DNA from: Microbacterium oxydans
GTDB taxonomy: Bacteria > Actinomycetota > Actinomycetes > Actinomycetales > Microbacteriaceae
Reading direction: 5' to 3'
NCBI RefSeq assembly: GCF_006540085.1
Contig: NZ_BJOG01000010.1
Coordinates: 1-64,000 of the forward strand
DNA length: 64,000 bases
Shown piece after piece: positions 8,623 through 19,132 of the stretch (positions are counted from its first letter, which is position 1; each line of letters begins with the position of its first letter). The notes beneath the pieces were generated by a model. It was not told the DNA's origin, did no database searches, and saw only the letters and a program-made list of their open reading frames with translations. Position numbers and translations under genes: made by a program.

Positions 8623-9096
8623 GTGACCCAGCGCCTCGAACCAGGAACCGCCGCCCCCGACTTCTCACTCCTCGACCAGGACGGGAACACCGTCCGCCTC
8701 GAGGATCTGCGCGGCCAGAAGACCGTGCTGTACTTCTACCCGGCGGCGATGACCCCCGGATGCACCACCGAGGCCTGCGACTTCCGCGACAGCATCTCGT
8801 CCCTCCAGGGCGCCGGCTACCGCGTGGTCGGCATCTCGCGTGACGACCCCGCGACGCTGACGAAGTTCCGCGAGCGCGACGCCCTCACCTTCCCGCTCCT
8901 CAGCGACCCCGATCACGCGGTCCACTCCGCGTACGGTGCGTGGGGAGAGAAGATGAACTACGGCAAGCTCGTCGAAGGCGTCATCCGCTCGACCTTCGTC
9001 CTCGACGAGGACGGCACGATCGTGCTCGCGCAGTACAACGTCAAGGCCACCGGCCACGTCGCGCGTCTGCGCAAACAGCTCGGCATCGACGCCTGA
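8623..9096 (+). CDS. bcp: Thioredoxin-dependent peroxiredoxin, BCP/PrxQ type
   Basis: 157-residue cytoplasmic peroxidase that reduces hydrogen peroxide and organic peroxides. 'MTPGCTTEACDF' holds the peroxidatic Cys47 and the resolving Cys52, five residues apart as in alpha-type BCP enzymes. The thioredoxin fold and the GEK motif ('WGEKMNYGK') are complete. Start is GTG 8623. An oxidative-stress enzyme close to the SigH pair fits the stress theme, though no SigH promoter is visible before it. Confidence 0.95.
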   Translation: MTQRLEPGTAAPDFSLLDQDGNTVRLEDLRGQKTVLYFYPAAMTPGCTTEACDFRDSISSLQGAGYRVVGISRDDPATLTKFRERDALTFPLLSDPDHAVHSAYGAWGEKMNYGKLVEGVIRSTFVLDEDGTIVLAQYNVKATGHVARLRKQLGIDA

Positions 9097-9111
9097 CCTG
9101 CCCCGTAGGCA

Positions 9112-9144
9112 CCTCCCGAGCCTCGGAGATCCGAGCTCCGGAGG
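9112..9144. terminator. Bidirectional hairpin between convergent genes
   Basis: Outer arms CCTCC (9112-9116) and GGAGG (9140-9144), with inner arms GAGC..TCGGA and TCCGAGCTC, form a long imperfect stem. It fills the gap between bcp (plus) and the membrane-protein gene (minus). Confidence 0.6.
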
Positions 9145-9543
9145 TCACTCCGCCGCGCGCTGCGGCCCTTCGCGACGGGCGCTCGTGATCAGCAGCGCGA
9201 AGCCGGCCAGGCCGGGGAGCCCGACTCCGAGCGTGAACGGCCAGGAGATCGGCTGCAGCGTGAGAGAAGCCAGCGCGAGCGCCACGGCGAGCACCTGGAA
9301 GACCACTCCCCCTGAGCGCGCCCAGGACTTCCCGGAGCGCGTGCCCACCGCGAAGGCGACGAGGGCTGCGGCACCGATCAGCGTGAGCACGATGAGCGCG
9401 AGGGCGGTCGGGAGAGAGGCCGCGTCACCCGCACCGAGGCCGGCGAGTTCGATCACCGCGAAGACCAGGAGCGCCACTGCCTCGAGAGCGAGGACGGCTG
9501 CTGCCGCGAGGGCGATTCCGGGTGCGCGCACGGTGTCTCCCAT
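9145..9543 (-). CDS. Small hypothetical membrane protein
   Basis: About 132 residues with four hydrophobic stretches: 'GIALAAAAVLALEAVALLVFAV', 'LALIVLTLIGAAALVAFAV', a third around 'VVFQVLAVALALASL', and 'LGVGLPGLAGFALLI'. The tail is basic ('SARREGPQRAAE'). No functional motif is recognised; similar four-helix proteins lie near whiB1 in other Actinobacteria. I start at ATG 9543 because the sequence upstream becomes AT-rich and reads as non-coding. No clear ribosome site is present, so the start is uncertain and an alternative lies further upstream. Confidence 0.7.
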   Translation of the reverse strand: MGDTVRAPGIALAAAAVLALEAVALLVFAVIELAGLGAGDAASLPTALALIVLTLIGAAALVAFAVGTRSGKSWARSGGVVFQVLAVALALASLTLQPISWPFTLGVGLPGLAGFALLITSARREGPQRAAE

Positions 9544-9565
9544 GGATCGAATGAGGAGAAAACCC

Positions 9566-9594
9566 TTGATTTCACGGTTTTCATGTAACAGAAT
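9566..9594 (+). promoter_or_regulatory. Candidate promoter for the whiB1-like gene
   Basis: TTGATT (9566-9571), 17-base spacer, CAGAAT (9589-9594), inside a locally AT-rich stretch. Start of transcription would be near 9602, giving a leader of about 160 bases before the ATG at 9762. Confidence 0.4.
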
Positions 9595-9611
9595 AGAGAA
9601 AGTCATGTGCT

Positions 9612-9645
9612 CCCACAGCGGCGTGGGGCGAGCGTTCACGCTCGC
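9612..9645 (+). promoter_or_regulatory. Two adjacent hairpins in the whiB1 leader
   Basis: CCCAC/GTGGG (9612-9616 with 9623-9627) is followed without a gap by GCGAGCG-TTCA-CGCTCGC (9628-9645). Both would lie early in the whiB1 transcript. They could be a leader structure or an operator region; no further evidence is available. Confidence 0.4.
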
Positions 9646-9761
9646 ATCACAATTCGCGGGCATTCCGTCCGCATCTCAACAGGGTAGCGGAACCCGAACT
9701 ACTACCCGAATCCGAGAGGTCGCATCGCGACATCTCATGAAATCCACACCGAGGAGCCCCC

Positions 9762-10010
9762 ATGGACTGGCGCGATAAGGCCGCCTGCCTGACTGTCGAC
9801 CCCGAGCTTTTCTTCCCCGTGGGGAACACCGGCCCGGCCGTCGATCAGATCGAGAAGGCGAAGACCGTCTGCGCCACCTGCACGGTCACCGAGATCTGCT
9901 TGCAGTACGCCCTGGAGACCAGCCAGGACTCCGGCGTCTGGGGCGGCCTCTCCGAGGACGAGCGCCGCGCTCTCAAGCGTCGCGCCGCCCGCGCACGCCG
10001 CGCCTCCTGA
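9762..10010 (+). CDS. whiB1: WhiB-family iron-sulfur transcriptional regulator, WhiB1-like
   Basis: 82 residues. The four cluster-ligating cysteines are C9, C37, C40 and C46 (C-x27-C-x2-C-x5-C), followed by the 'GVWGGLSEDERR' turn and a basic C-terminal tail used for DNA binding. It closely resembles mycobacterial WhiB1 ('DPELFFPVGN', 'TGQDSGVWGG'), an essential nitric-oxide-sensing [4Fe-4S] protein that binds the principal sigma factor. A GAGGAG ribosome site precedes the ATG. As in M. tuberculosis (Rv3219-Rv3220c) a PdtaS-type kinase gene lies convergently next to it. Confidence 0.95.
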   Translation: MDWRDKAACLTVDPELFFPVGNTGPAVDQIEKAKTVCATCTVTEICLQYALETSQDSGVWGGLSEDERRALKRRAARARRAS

Positions 10011-10015
10011 ACTTC

Positions 10016-10052
10016 CGGAAGCGGCCTGAGATCGACTCTCAGGCCGCTTCCG
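10016..10052. terminator. Strong hairpin between whiB1 and the kinase gene
   Basis: Perfect 16-bp stem (10016-10031 with 10037-10052) around the loop TCGAC. It can end transcription of both convergent neighbours. Confidence 0.85.
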
Positions 10053-10073
10053 TCTGTCCGGACCCTGCTGCGC

Positions 10074-11558
10074 TCAGCGTTCCAGCCAGCGCAGCGGGAT
10101 GTCGATGACCACCTCGGTGCCGTCGCCGTCGCTCCCGTGCCACTCGATGGTGCCGCCGAGCTCGCCCTGGATCAGGGTGCGGATGATCTGCGTGCCGAGC
10201 CCCTGACCGATCCGCCCTTCCGGCAGACCGAGGCCGGTGTCGCGCACCGTGACACGGAGGTTGTCCTCTGTGCGCTTCGCGTCGATCGTCACGACACCCT
10301 CCTGGCCGGCGAGCCCATGCTCGACCGCGTTCGTGACGACCTCCGTCAGTGCGAGCGCGAGCGGGGTCGCGTACTCGCTCGGCAGGACTCCGAACCGCCC
10401 GGTCGACTGGGTCCGTGCCCGGGTGTTCGGCGCGGAGGCGACCTCGGCGACGAGCTTGAGCACACGGTGGAAGACCTCGTCGAAATCGACCTTCTGGGTG
10501 AGGCCCTGAGCGAGGGTGTCGTGCACCACGGCGATCGCGTCCACGCGGCGCATGGCCTGCGTCAAGGCGTCGCGTGCCTCGTCGGAGTGCGTGCGGCGAG
10601 CCTGGATGCGCAGGAGCGAGGCCACGGTCTGCAGATTGTTCTTGACCCGGTGATGGATCTCGCGAATCGTGGCGTCCTTCGTGATGAGCTCCTGCTCCTG
10701 ATGGCGGAGCTCCGACACATCACGGCACAGCACGATGGCGCCGATGCGCGTGCCATGGTCCTTGAGGGGGATGGCGCGCAGGGATACCGTCACGCCGCGG
10801 GCCTCGATGTCCGTGCGCCACGGAGCGCGCCCCGTGACGACCACGGGCAGCGACTCGTCGACCTGGCGGGAGGGCGGGACGAGTCGGGTGGTGACCTCGG
10901 CCAGCGATTCCCCCTCGAGCTCATCGTCGAAGCCCATCCGGTTGAATGCGGAGAGCGCGTTCGGGCTGGCGAAGGTCGTGATCCCGTCGACATCGATGCG
11001 GATGAGGCCGTCGGAGGCGCGAGGGGCTCCTCGGCGGGGCGAGGTGGGGGCCGTCAGGTCAGGGAAGCTGCCGTCGGCGATCATGCGGAACAGATCGTTC
11101 GCGCACTCGTCGAACGTGATCTGCTGTCGCGAGGGCGTGCGCACCTCGCCGAGGTTCGTGTGGCGGGTGACGACCCCGATCACAGTGGACTGGGCGTCAG
11201 CTCCGCGCTTCACGGTGACGATCGGCACCGCTCGCACCCTCGTCGGTGTCTCCTCGAACCAATCGGGCGAGGAGGAATCGACGATCTCGGCGGACTCGAA
11301 TGCCCCCTGCACCTGGGTGCGCCACTGGGGCCGCACCCGCTCTCCCACGATGTCGCGATAGAAGAGCGTGGCCGCACCGCTGGGCCGGGCATGCGCGACG
11401 GCGATGAACGACCCGTCCTCGGTCTGGATCCAGATCACGATGTCGGCAGAGGCGAGGTCTGCGAGAAGCTGACCGTCGCCGGCGAGTCGATGGAGCCATT
11501 CGACATCGCTGTCGTTCAGGCGCCCCTGGGCATGGGCGAGATCACTGAGGGTTGACAC
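10074..11558 (-). CDS. pdtaS: Sensor histidine kinase, PdtaS-like
   Basis: 494-residue cytoplasmic kinase without membrane segments. The N-terminal third is the GAF-like domain typical of PdtaS ('ADIVIWIQTEDGSFIAVAHARP'). A PAS domain follows (about 170-290). Next comes a HisKA_2-type dimerisation domain with the phospho-accepting His in 'IREIHHRVKNNLQTVASLL', and an HATPase domain ('LTEVVTNAVEHGL', 'VRDTGLGLPEG', 'GLGTQIIRTL'). In mycobacteria PdtaS phosphorylates the RNA-binding regulator PdtaR; no such partner is in this window. GTG start at 11558 with a TAGGCT box six bases upstream. Confidence 0.93.
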   Translation of the reverse strand: MSTLSDLAHAQGRLNDSDVEWLHRLAGDGQLLADLASADIVIWIQTEDGSFIAVAHARPSGAATLFYRDIVGERVRPQWRTQVQGAFESAEIVDSSSPDWFEETPTRVRAVPIVTVKRGADAQSTVIGVVTRHTNLGEVRTPSRQQITFDECANDLFRMIADGSFPDLTAPTSPRRGAPRASDGLIRIDVDGITTFASPNALSAFNRMGFDDELEGESLAEVTTRLVPPSRQVDESLPVVVTGRAPWRTDIEARGVTVSLRAIPLKDHGTRIGAIVLCRDVSELRHQEQELITKDATIREIHHRVKNNLQTVASLLRIQARRTHSDEARDALTQAMRRVDAIAVVHDTLAQGLTQKVDFDEVFHRVLKLVAEVASAPNTRARTQSTGRFGVLPSEYATPLALALTEVVTNAVEHGLAGQEGVVTIDAKRTEDNLRVTVRDTGLGLPEGRIGQGLGTQIIRTLIQGELGGTIEWHGSDGDGTEVVIDIPLRWLER

Positions 11559-11564
11559 CTGACC

Positions 11565-11570
11565 AGCCTA
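11565..11570 (-). promoter_or_regulatory. -10 box of the PdtaS-like gene, leaderless layout
   Basis: TAGGCT on the minus strand, six bases before the GTG at 11558. Confidence 0.5.
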
Positions 11571-11582
11571 CGGTCAGATGCC

Positions 11583-11969
11583 TCAGAGAATCGCCAGCGA
11601 AGTCGCGCGCCACCGACGATCGATTCCCTCCAGCCGGACGGCGACCGCCCGGGTGCGGCCGGGCCCCGCCACCACGACGACGGCCTCGATCACCCCGTCG
11701 AGAGGTTCTGTGACCCTCAGCGCCCTGATCTCGAACGTCGGCCGCGCGGGCACCACCCCGCGCGCGCTGCGTGCCCTGGCGGACAGGTTCGCGCGCGTCA
11801 CCAGGCTCCGGAACGCGTCTTCGCTGAGCCATCGGGCGAGCTGGTCGACCTCCCTGACCCCGGCGAGGACCTCGAGGACGCCGTGTGTGAGGCTGCGCAG
11901 AAGCGGTACAGGATCGGGAAGCTCGCTGGTCGACGTCGGCTGGGGTGCGAAGTACTCGTGCGGCATCAT
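11583..11969 (-). CDS. Rv3235-type (DUF6459) hypothetical protein
   Basis: About 128 residues: a short N-terminus containing 'MPHEYFAPQPTSTSELPDP', a helical part, then a C-terminal strand-rich domain ('FEIRALRVTEPLDGVIEAVVVV', 'RTRAVAVRLEGIDRRWRATSL'). The pattern fits the small actinobacterial family found near secA, for which no function is known. It is a SnoaL/NTF2-like candidate by appearance only. Two ATG codons in tandem (11969 and 11966) are possible starts; the open frame upstream reads as non-coding. It ends 24 bp before the kinase gene on the same strand. Confidence 0.75.
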   Translation of the reverse strand: MMPHEYFAPQPTSTSELPDPVPLLRSLTHGVLEVLAGVREVDQLARWLSEDAFRSLVTRANLSARARSARGVVPARPTFEIRALRVTEPLDGVIEAVVVVAGPGRTRAVAVRLEGIDRRWRATSLAIL

Positions 11970-12086
11970 GACGGACTCTCGATCGGGACGGTCTGCGAGT
12001 GAGCCAGTACAGCAGCGCGTGCATCTCGACAGGGCCGGGATCGACGAAGAATGTGGATAACTCGTATGCCCCGTATCCCGGTCGCC

Positions 12087-12092
12087 TACGCT
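12087..12092 (+). promoter_or_regulatory. -10 box, leaderless layout
   Basis: TACGCT seven bases before the ATG at 12100. Confidence 0.45.
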
Positions 12093-12099
12093 CTGTCGA

Positions 12100-12711
12100 A
12101 TGCACTGGGACCGACTGTTCGAAGACCTCGAGGGCCAGCTCGCCTCGGAATGGGAGGCGGAGCGTGCGGTGCTCGATGCCGAGTCGGAGCGGCTGCGGAT
12201 CGCGCGGCTGGATCTGCGCCATCGCCTGCGCGCACTGTGCGGCGGCGGCGCCGAGGCCACCATCGACCTCATGAGCGGGCGACGGATCCCCGTCTCGCTG
12301 CGGACCCTCGGAGCGGACTGGATAGCCGTGAGGACGAGAGGAACCGGCGGCGGCAGCCCCGCTTCCGGCACATCGATCCTTCCCCTCCTCGCGGTCGCGG
12401 GGATCACGCTGGATCACGGGATGATCCTCGCGAGTCTCGATGAGCCCACGGCCGCAGACGTGCCACTGCGGGAACGGATGACGCTCGGCTTCGTGCTGCG
12501 CGATCTCGCCCGGCGTCGTGTGCCGGTGCGCATCACCACACTCGTCGGTGACGACCTCCACGGAACCATCGATCGTGCGGCCGCCGACCATCTGGATCTG
12601 GCCGTGCACGATCCCGGCGAAGCGCGATCGGCCGCGGCGGTGCAGGCGTTCCGCGTCGTCCCGTTCTCTTCACTCGTCGCGCTGCGGGCTTCGAGCGGTC
12701 AGATGCCCTGA
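12100..12711 (+). CDS. Conserved hypothetical protein
   Basis: 203 residues with no motif I can name. The first 50 residues are charged and helical ('WDRLFEDLEGQLASEWEAERAVLDAE'), then a beta-rich region ('EATIDLMSGRRIPVSLRTLGADWIAVRT') that looks like a small Sm-like barrel. A second such region follows near the C-terminus ('PVRITTLVGDDLHGTIDRAAADHLDLAV'). Two barrel-like repeats on one chain is only an impression. Its 3' end overlaps the convergent HTH gene by 13 bp. Neighbours (HTH protein, SAF/CpaE-like pair) give no clear job. Confidence 0.7.
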   Translation: MHWDRLFEDLEGQLASEWEAERAVLDAESERLRIARLDLRHRLRALCGGGAEATIDLMSGRRIPVSLRTLGADWIAVRTRGTGGGSPASGTSILPLLAVAGITLDHGMILASLDEPTAADVPLRERMTLGFVLRDLARRRVPVRITTLVGDDLHGTIDRAAADHLDLAVHDPGEARSAAAVQAFRVVPFSSLVALRASSGQMP

Positions 12712-12977
12712 GCGGCGGACGTTCCCCAGACCTCGGGGAAACTCGCCGTCTGAGACTGTCGCCACAGCGCCATCCGGCGGGCGATCTCCGATTCCTCGGA
12801 CAGATAGCCGTCGAGGCTGGACTCCTCCACTCGCCACCGAGGCGGTGAACCGAGCCGAGCGCCCCTCAGCCTCCCCTCCTGCACGAGGGTGACCACCTCG
12901 TCGACGCCGATGCTCAGCAGCTCCGCCACCTGCGCCGGCGCGAGATAACGCGGTGCGCGAACGGGGGTGGCAGCCAT
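12699..12977 (-). CDS. Helix-turn-helix (excisionase/MerR-like) DNA-binding protein
   Basis: 92 residues. 'RYLAPAQVAELLSIGVDEVVTLVQEGRLRGARLGSPPRWRVEESSLDGYLSE' (given here in part by its order) is the HTH_17 pattern: helix, turn, recognition helix, then the wing 'R-x-P-P-R-W-R-V'. A C-terminal helix follows. These small proteins occur as single copies on actinobacterial chromosomes and need not be phage excisionases. ATG 12977 has a GGGAGAG ribosome site. It faces the hypothetical gene at 12100 and overlaps its end by 13 bp. Confidence 0.8.
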   Translation of the reverse strand: MAATPVRAPRYLAPAQVAELLSIGVDEVVTLVQEGRLRGARLGSPPRWRVEESSLDGYLSEESEIARRMALWRQSQTASFPEVWGTSAAQGI

Positions 12978-13074
12978 GTGCCCATTCTCTCCCAGGCGCT
13001 CCCGCAGGTGCCGCCGGATCCTTCGCTGTGGATAACTCGCGAAGCGCCGAAGCCGATTCTGTGACGATATCGCC

Positions 13075-13695
13075 ATGGCTTCCCTCTCTCCTCCCCGTCG
13101 CGCCTTCTGGGGCGACGTGCGATTCCTGATCGGCATCGCCCTGGTCGCCCTGTCGATCGGCGGGGTCTGGCTCATCGTCTCCGCCGCCGACGATGCGGTA
13201 CCCGTTCTCCAGACCACCCGGACGATCACGCAGGGCCAGCCCGTGACCGCCGCGGATTTCCAGGTCGTCGACGTGCGACTCGGCGCTGCCGGTGAGGGAT
13301 ACCTCGGGCCCGACGACCTCCTTGCGGACAGCGTGGCGACCCGCACCCTCGACGGCGGCGAACTCGTCCCCGTCTCGGCGCTGACCGATGCGGAGGACAG
13401 CCGATCGACGACGGTGGTCATCCAGAGCACGACGGGAATCCCGGAAGGCGTCGCCGCGGGAACAGTCGTCGAGATCTGGCAGGCACCGCCGGTGGATGAA
13501 GGGCGCTCGTACGATGTCCCGCGCATCCTGGTCGCAGACGTGATCGTCCGCGACGTGCTCGAACCCGAGGGGGTGCTCGCCGAGGCCGGAACCCGGCTCG
13601 AGGTCGTGATCGACCGCGCCGATGTCGCCGACGTGCTCGCGGCGATCACGGGAGGCTCCGCGCTCTCGGTGGTGCCGGTCGGGGCGGGATCGTGA
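13075..13695 (+). CDS. SAF-domain membrane protein, CpaB/RcpC-like
   Basis: 206 residues: one N-terminal membrane helix ('FLIGIALVALSIGGVWLIV', about 17-36), then a SAF domain outside the membrane ('TRTITQGQPVTAADFQVVDVRLG', 'LDGGELVPVSALTD'). SAF domains occur in CpaB, which helps assemble Flp/Tad pili, and in many unrelated proteins. The next gene encodes a CpaE-like ATPase with a 4-bp overlap, so the two probably work together. No pilin, prepilin peptidase, TadA or TadB gene is present in the window, so a pilus role is unproven. Confidence 0.8.
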   Translation: MASLSPPRRAFWGDVRFLIGIALVALSIGGVWLIVSAADDAVPVLQTTRTITQGQPVTAADFQVVDVRLGAAGEGYLGPDDLLADSVATRTLDGGELVPVSALTDAEDSRSTTVVIQSTTGIPEGVAAGTVVEIWQAPPVDEGRSYDVPRILVADVIVRDVLEPEGVLAEAGTRLEVVIDRADVADVLAAITGGSALSVVPVGAGS

Positions 13696-14927
13696 CGGGC
13701 GTCGTCGTGGCCATCCCGCAGCCACGGGCGGATGAGCTGGCAGCGGAACTCGCCCTCGAAGGCGTCGATGTCATCGCGACCGTCCCCGCCGCCCCACTCG
13801 CAGAGATCCCGGACGGGGTGGAAGCGATCATCGTCCCCGCCACTCGATCGATCCTGAATGCGGACCTGATCGCACTGTGCGACCGTGCCGGAGTCCGCAT
13901 CCTGGCTCTCGGCGCCGAGGACAGCCGACTGCTGGGCCGTCTCGGCCTCTCCACAGCGCTGCGACCTGACGCGGCGGGGTGGGAGATCGCAGCCGCGCTG
14001 CTGGCCGAGACGGACACGCCACCGCCACCAGAGGCCCAGCTCCCCCCTCGTATCGTCGCCGTCTGGGGACCACATGGGGCGCCGGGGCGGTCGACCCTGT
14101 CGATCCAGCTGGCCGTGGAGCTCTCCCGCACCGGACGCCGCACGGCCCTGGTCGACGCGGATACCGTCGCTCCTTCGCTCGCGATGCTTCTCGGTCTCGG
14201 CGACGACGCTCCCGGCATCGCCGCCGCCTGCCGGAGGGCCGAGCGCGGCGCGCTCGATCCGGCGGAGCTGACGCGACTGGCGACGACGGTGACGACGAGC
14301 GCGGGTGAGATCGAAGTGCTGCCGGGGATCAACCGCCCCAGCCGTTGGCCAGAGCTGTCATCCGCGCGCCTCGTCGCCGCGCTCGGCACCTGTCGCGGGT
14401 GGATCGACGAGACAGTGGTGGACGTCGCCGGTGCGTTCGACGCCGACGACGAAGTCACGTACGACCTTGCCGGACCACGACGTCACGCGGCGACCACGGC
14501 TGCGCTGCAGGAGGCGGATCTGATCGTGGCGATCGCATCGGCCGACCCTCTCGGTATCAGCAGGTTCATCCGCGATCATGCCGAGCTTCGCCGTCTCACC
14601 TCCCCCACGCCCGTCATCGTCGTGGTGAATCAGGTGCGCCCCGGCCCCCTCGGGATCGATGCGCGCGGGCAGGTGCGACGCACCCTGGAGAGGTTCGCCG
14701 GCATCACCGACGTCTTCTTCCTCCCCTTCGACCTGCGCGCGGCGGATGCGGCTCTGCTGCACGCCCGGCCGATGACCGATGTCGCGCCCCGCTCGCCGTT
14801 CGCCGCCGCTGTGCGGAGACTGGCGGCATCCCTCTCCCCGCCGGCGACGGCTACTGCCGGTAGCTCGAGAGGAAGTTCCCCAATCGTTCGACGGCTTCGC
14901 TCAGCACTCGGGGTTCGGGGAGCGTGA
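13692..14927 (+). CDS. CpaE/MinD-like P-loop ATPase
   Basis: 411 residues. A receiver-like N-terminal half (about 1-110) is followed by a ParA/MinD-type ATPase. The P-loop reads 'WGPHGAPGRST' (from residue 125), with Arg133 at the place of the usual Walker A lysine. The switch segment 'TALVDADTVAPSLAMLLGL' and the late 'VIVVVNQVRPGPLG' motif agree with the family. The tail 'PIVRRLRSALGVRGA' could form a basic amphipathic helix like the membrane-targeting end of MinD. GTG start overlaps the SAF gene stop by 4 bp; the 3' end overlaps the convergent aminotransferase gene by 77 bp. Confidence 0.82.
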   Translation: MTGVVVAIPQPRADELAAELALEGVDVIATVPAAPLAEIPDGVEAIIVPATRSILNADLIALCDRAGVRILALGAEDSRLLGRLGLSTALRPDAAGWEIAAALLAETDTPPPPEAQLPPRIVAVWGPHGAPGRSTLSIQLAVELSRTGRRTALVDADTVAPSLAMLLGLGDDAPGIAAACRRAERGALDPAELTRLATTVTTSAGEIEVLPGINRPSRWPELSSARLVAALGTCRGWIDETVVDVAGAFDADDEVTYDLAGPRRHAATTAALQEADLIVAIASADPLGISRFIRDHAELRRLTSPTPVIVVVNQVRPGPLGIDARGQVRRTLERFAGITDVFFLPFDLRAADAALLHARPMTDVAPRSPFAAAVRRLAASLSPPATATAGSSRGSSPIVRRLRSALGVRGA

Positions 14928-16077
14928 CCAGTCGGAGGTGGTCGGGGGTCGCCCAGTTGAATCCGGTGCCCTGGACCAGCAGGATGTGCTCCGAGACCAG
15001 CAGGTCGTACACCAGACGGGCGTCGTCCCTGATCTCGTGCACGTTCGGGTCGAGTCGAGGGAACGCGTACAGCGCACCCTGGGGCTTGACGCACGACACT
15101 CCGGGGATCGACTCGAGCCCCTCCCACGCGATGTCCCGCTGTTCATGAAGACGCCCCGTCGGCGCGATGAGCGCCTCGATCGACTGCACTCCGGAGAGCG
15201 CCGCCTGCACGGCGTGCTGCGCCGGCACATTGGGGCAGAGTCGCGTGGACGCGAGCAGCGTGATGCCCTCCAGGAAGCCCTTCGCGTGATCCTGCGGCCC
15301 TGTGATGACCATCCAGCCCGACCGGTATCCCGCGACCCGATAGGTCTTGGAGAGGCCGTTGAAGGTCAGGCACAGCAGGTCGGGAGCGAGCGTGGCCGTG
15401 GGGATGTGCACCGCTCCGTCGAACAGGATCCGGTCGTAGATCTCGTCGGAGAGCAGCAGCAGCTGGTGCTCCCTGGCGATCTGCACCAGCCCCTCCAGGA
15501 TCTGGCGCGAATACACGACGCCGGTGGGGTTGTTCGGGTTGATGATGACGAGAGCCTTGGTCCGCGGTGTGATCTTCGAGCGGATGTCCTCGAGGTCGGG
15601 CTGCCACTCATCTTCCTCGTCGCAGAGGTAATGCACCGGTGTGCCGCCAGCGAGACTGGTCATCGCCGTCCAGAGGGGGTAGTCCGGCGCCGGGATGAGG
15701 ACCTCATCGCCTTCGTCCAGCAACGCCTGCATCGTCATGGTGATGAGCTCGGACACACCGTTTCCGAGGTACACGTCATCGGGGTCGAACCGGGGGAAGC
15801 CCTCGATCTCCTCGTACCGGCTCACCACGGCACGTCGGGCCGAGATGATGCCCTTGCTGTCGCTGTATCCGTGTGCGGTCGGCAGCGCCGCCAGCATGTC
15901 GCGCACGATCTGGTGCGGGGCGTCGAAGCCGAAGATCGCCGGGTTGCCGGTGTTGAGCTTGAGGATCTTGTGGCCCTCCGCCTCCAGCCGCGCCGCCTCG
16001 ACGAGGGCGTTTCCGCGAATCTCGTACAGGACGTTCTTGAGCTTCGACGACTGGTCGAAGTTGCGCGTTGGGGTCAT
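14851..16077 (-). CDS. alaT: Pyridoxal-phosphate aminotransferase, probable alanine transaminase (AlaT type)
   Basis: 408 residues, fold type I aminotransferase. The cofactor Lys lies in 'FNGLSKTYRVAGYRSGW'. Other class I/II marks are 'GNPAIFGFDAP', 'NPNNPTGVVYS' and 'LLLSDEIYDRILFDG'. The sequence resembles AlaT-like enzymes that interconvert pyruvate/glutamate with alanine/2-oxoglutarate; aspartate or other amino acids remain possible. It has its own leaderless-type promoter just after the secA terminator, and its 3' end is antisense to the end of the CpaE-like gene. Confidence 0.88.
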   Translation of the reverse strand: MTPTRNFDQSSKLKNVLYEIRGNALVEAARLEAEGHKILKLNTGNPAIFGFDAPHQIVRDMLAALPTAHGYSDSKGIISARRAVVSRYEEIEGFPRFDPDDVYLGNGVSELITMTMQALLDEGDEVLIPAPDYPLWTAMTSLAGGTPVHYLCDEEDEWQPDLEDIRSKITPRTKALVIINPNNPTGVVYSRQILEGLVQIAREHQLLLLSDEIYDRILFDGAVHIPTATLAPDLLCLTFNGLSKTYRVAGYRSGWMVITGPQDHAKGFLEGITLLASTRLCPNVPAQHAVQAALSGVQSIEALIAPTGRLHEQRDIAWEGLESIPGVSCVKPQGALYAFPRLDPNVHEIRDDARLVYDLLVSEHILLVQGTGFNWATPDHLRLVTLPEPRVLSEAVERLGNFLSSYRQ

Positions 16078-16083
16078 CGGCCA

Positions 16084-16089
16084 AGCCTA
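16084..16089 (-). promoter_or_regulatory. -10 box of the aminotransferase gene, leaderless layout
   Basis: TAGGCT on the minus strand six bases before ATG 16077. The secA terminator hairpin begins only about ten bases upstream and would cover the -35 region. Confidence 0.5.
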
Positions 16090-16099
16090 CAGCGACGAA

Positions 16100-16131
16100 A
16101 GGAGGGCCAATCCACGCGGACTGGCCCTCCT
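16100..16131 (-). terminator. Terminator hairpin of secA
   Basis: AGGAGGGCCA (16100-16109) pairs with TGGCCCTCCT (16122-16131). The 12-base interior has an extra TCC/GGA pairing. It begins 12 bp past the secA stop. Confidence 0.8.
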
Positions 16132-16142
16132 CTGCGCACGCC

Positions 16143-18944
<2,802 letters not shown>

Positions 18945-19089
18945 GGATGTCATCTCCCTGTCGGTGGGTGAACCGCCGGTCGTCGGTGAACCCGACGCCA
19001 GGCATACTTCGCCATGTTACCGGGCTGTGACCTGCACGTCGCCTGCATAGCCGTCCCGCGCGTCGAATCGGACGTTCGCGCGCCGACCA

Positions 19090-19101
19090 TATACTCGGTA
19101 T
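19090..19101 (+). promoter_or_regulatory. -10 box overlapping a small palindrome before the PadR gene
   Basis: TATACT (19090-19095) is a near-consensus -10. ATAC-TCG-GTAT (19091-19101) overlaps it and could be an autorepression site for the PadR protein. No clear -35 is seen. An AGGAG ribosome site (19121-19125) and the ATG follow. Confidence 0.4.
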
Positions 19102-19132
19102 CGCATTCCCGGACGGCCACAGGAGACGAACG

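Noticed and set aside
12699..12977. Excisionase-like HTH as evidence of an integrated element
   Set aside because: No integrase, attachment repeats or composition change nearby, and such genes are common single-copy chromosomal genes in Actinobacteria.
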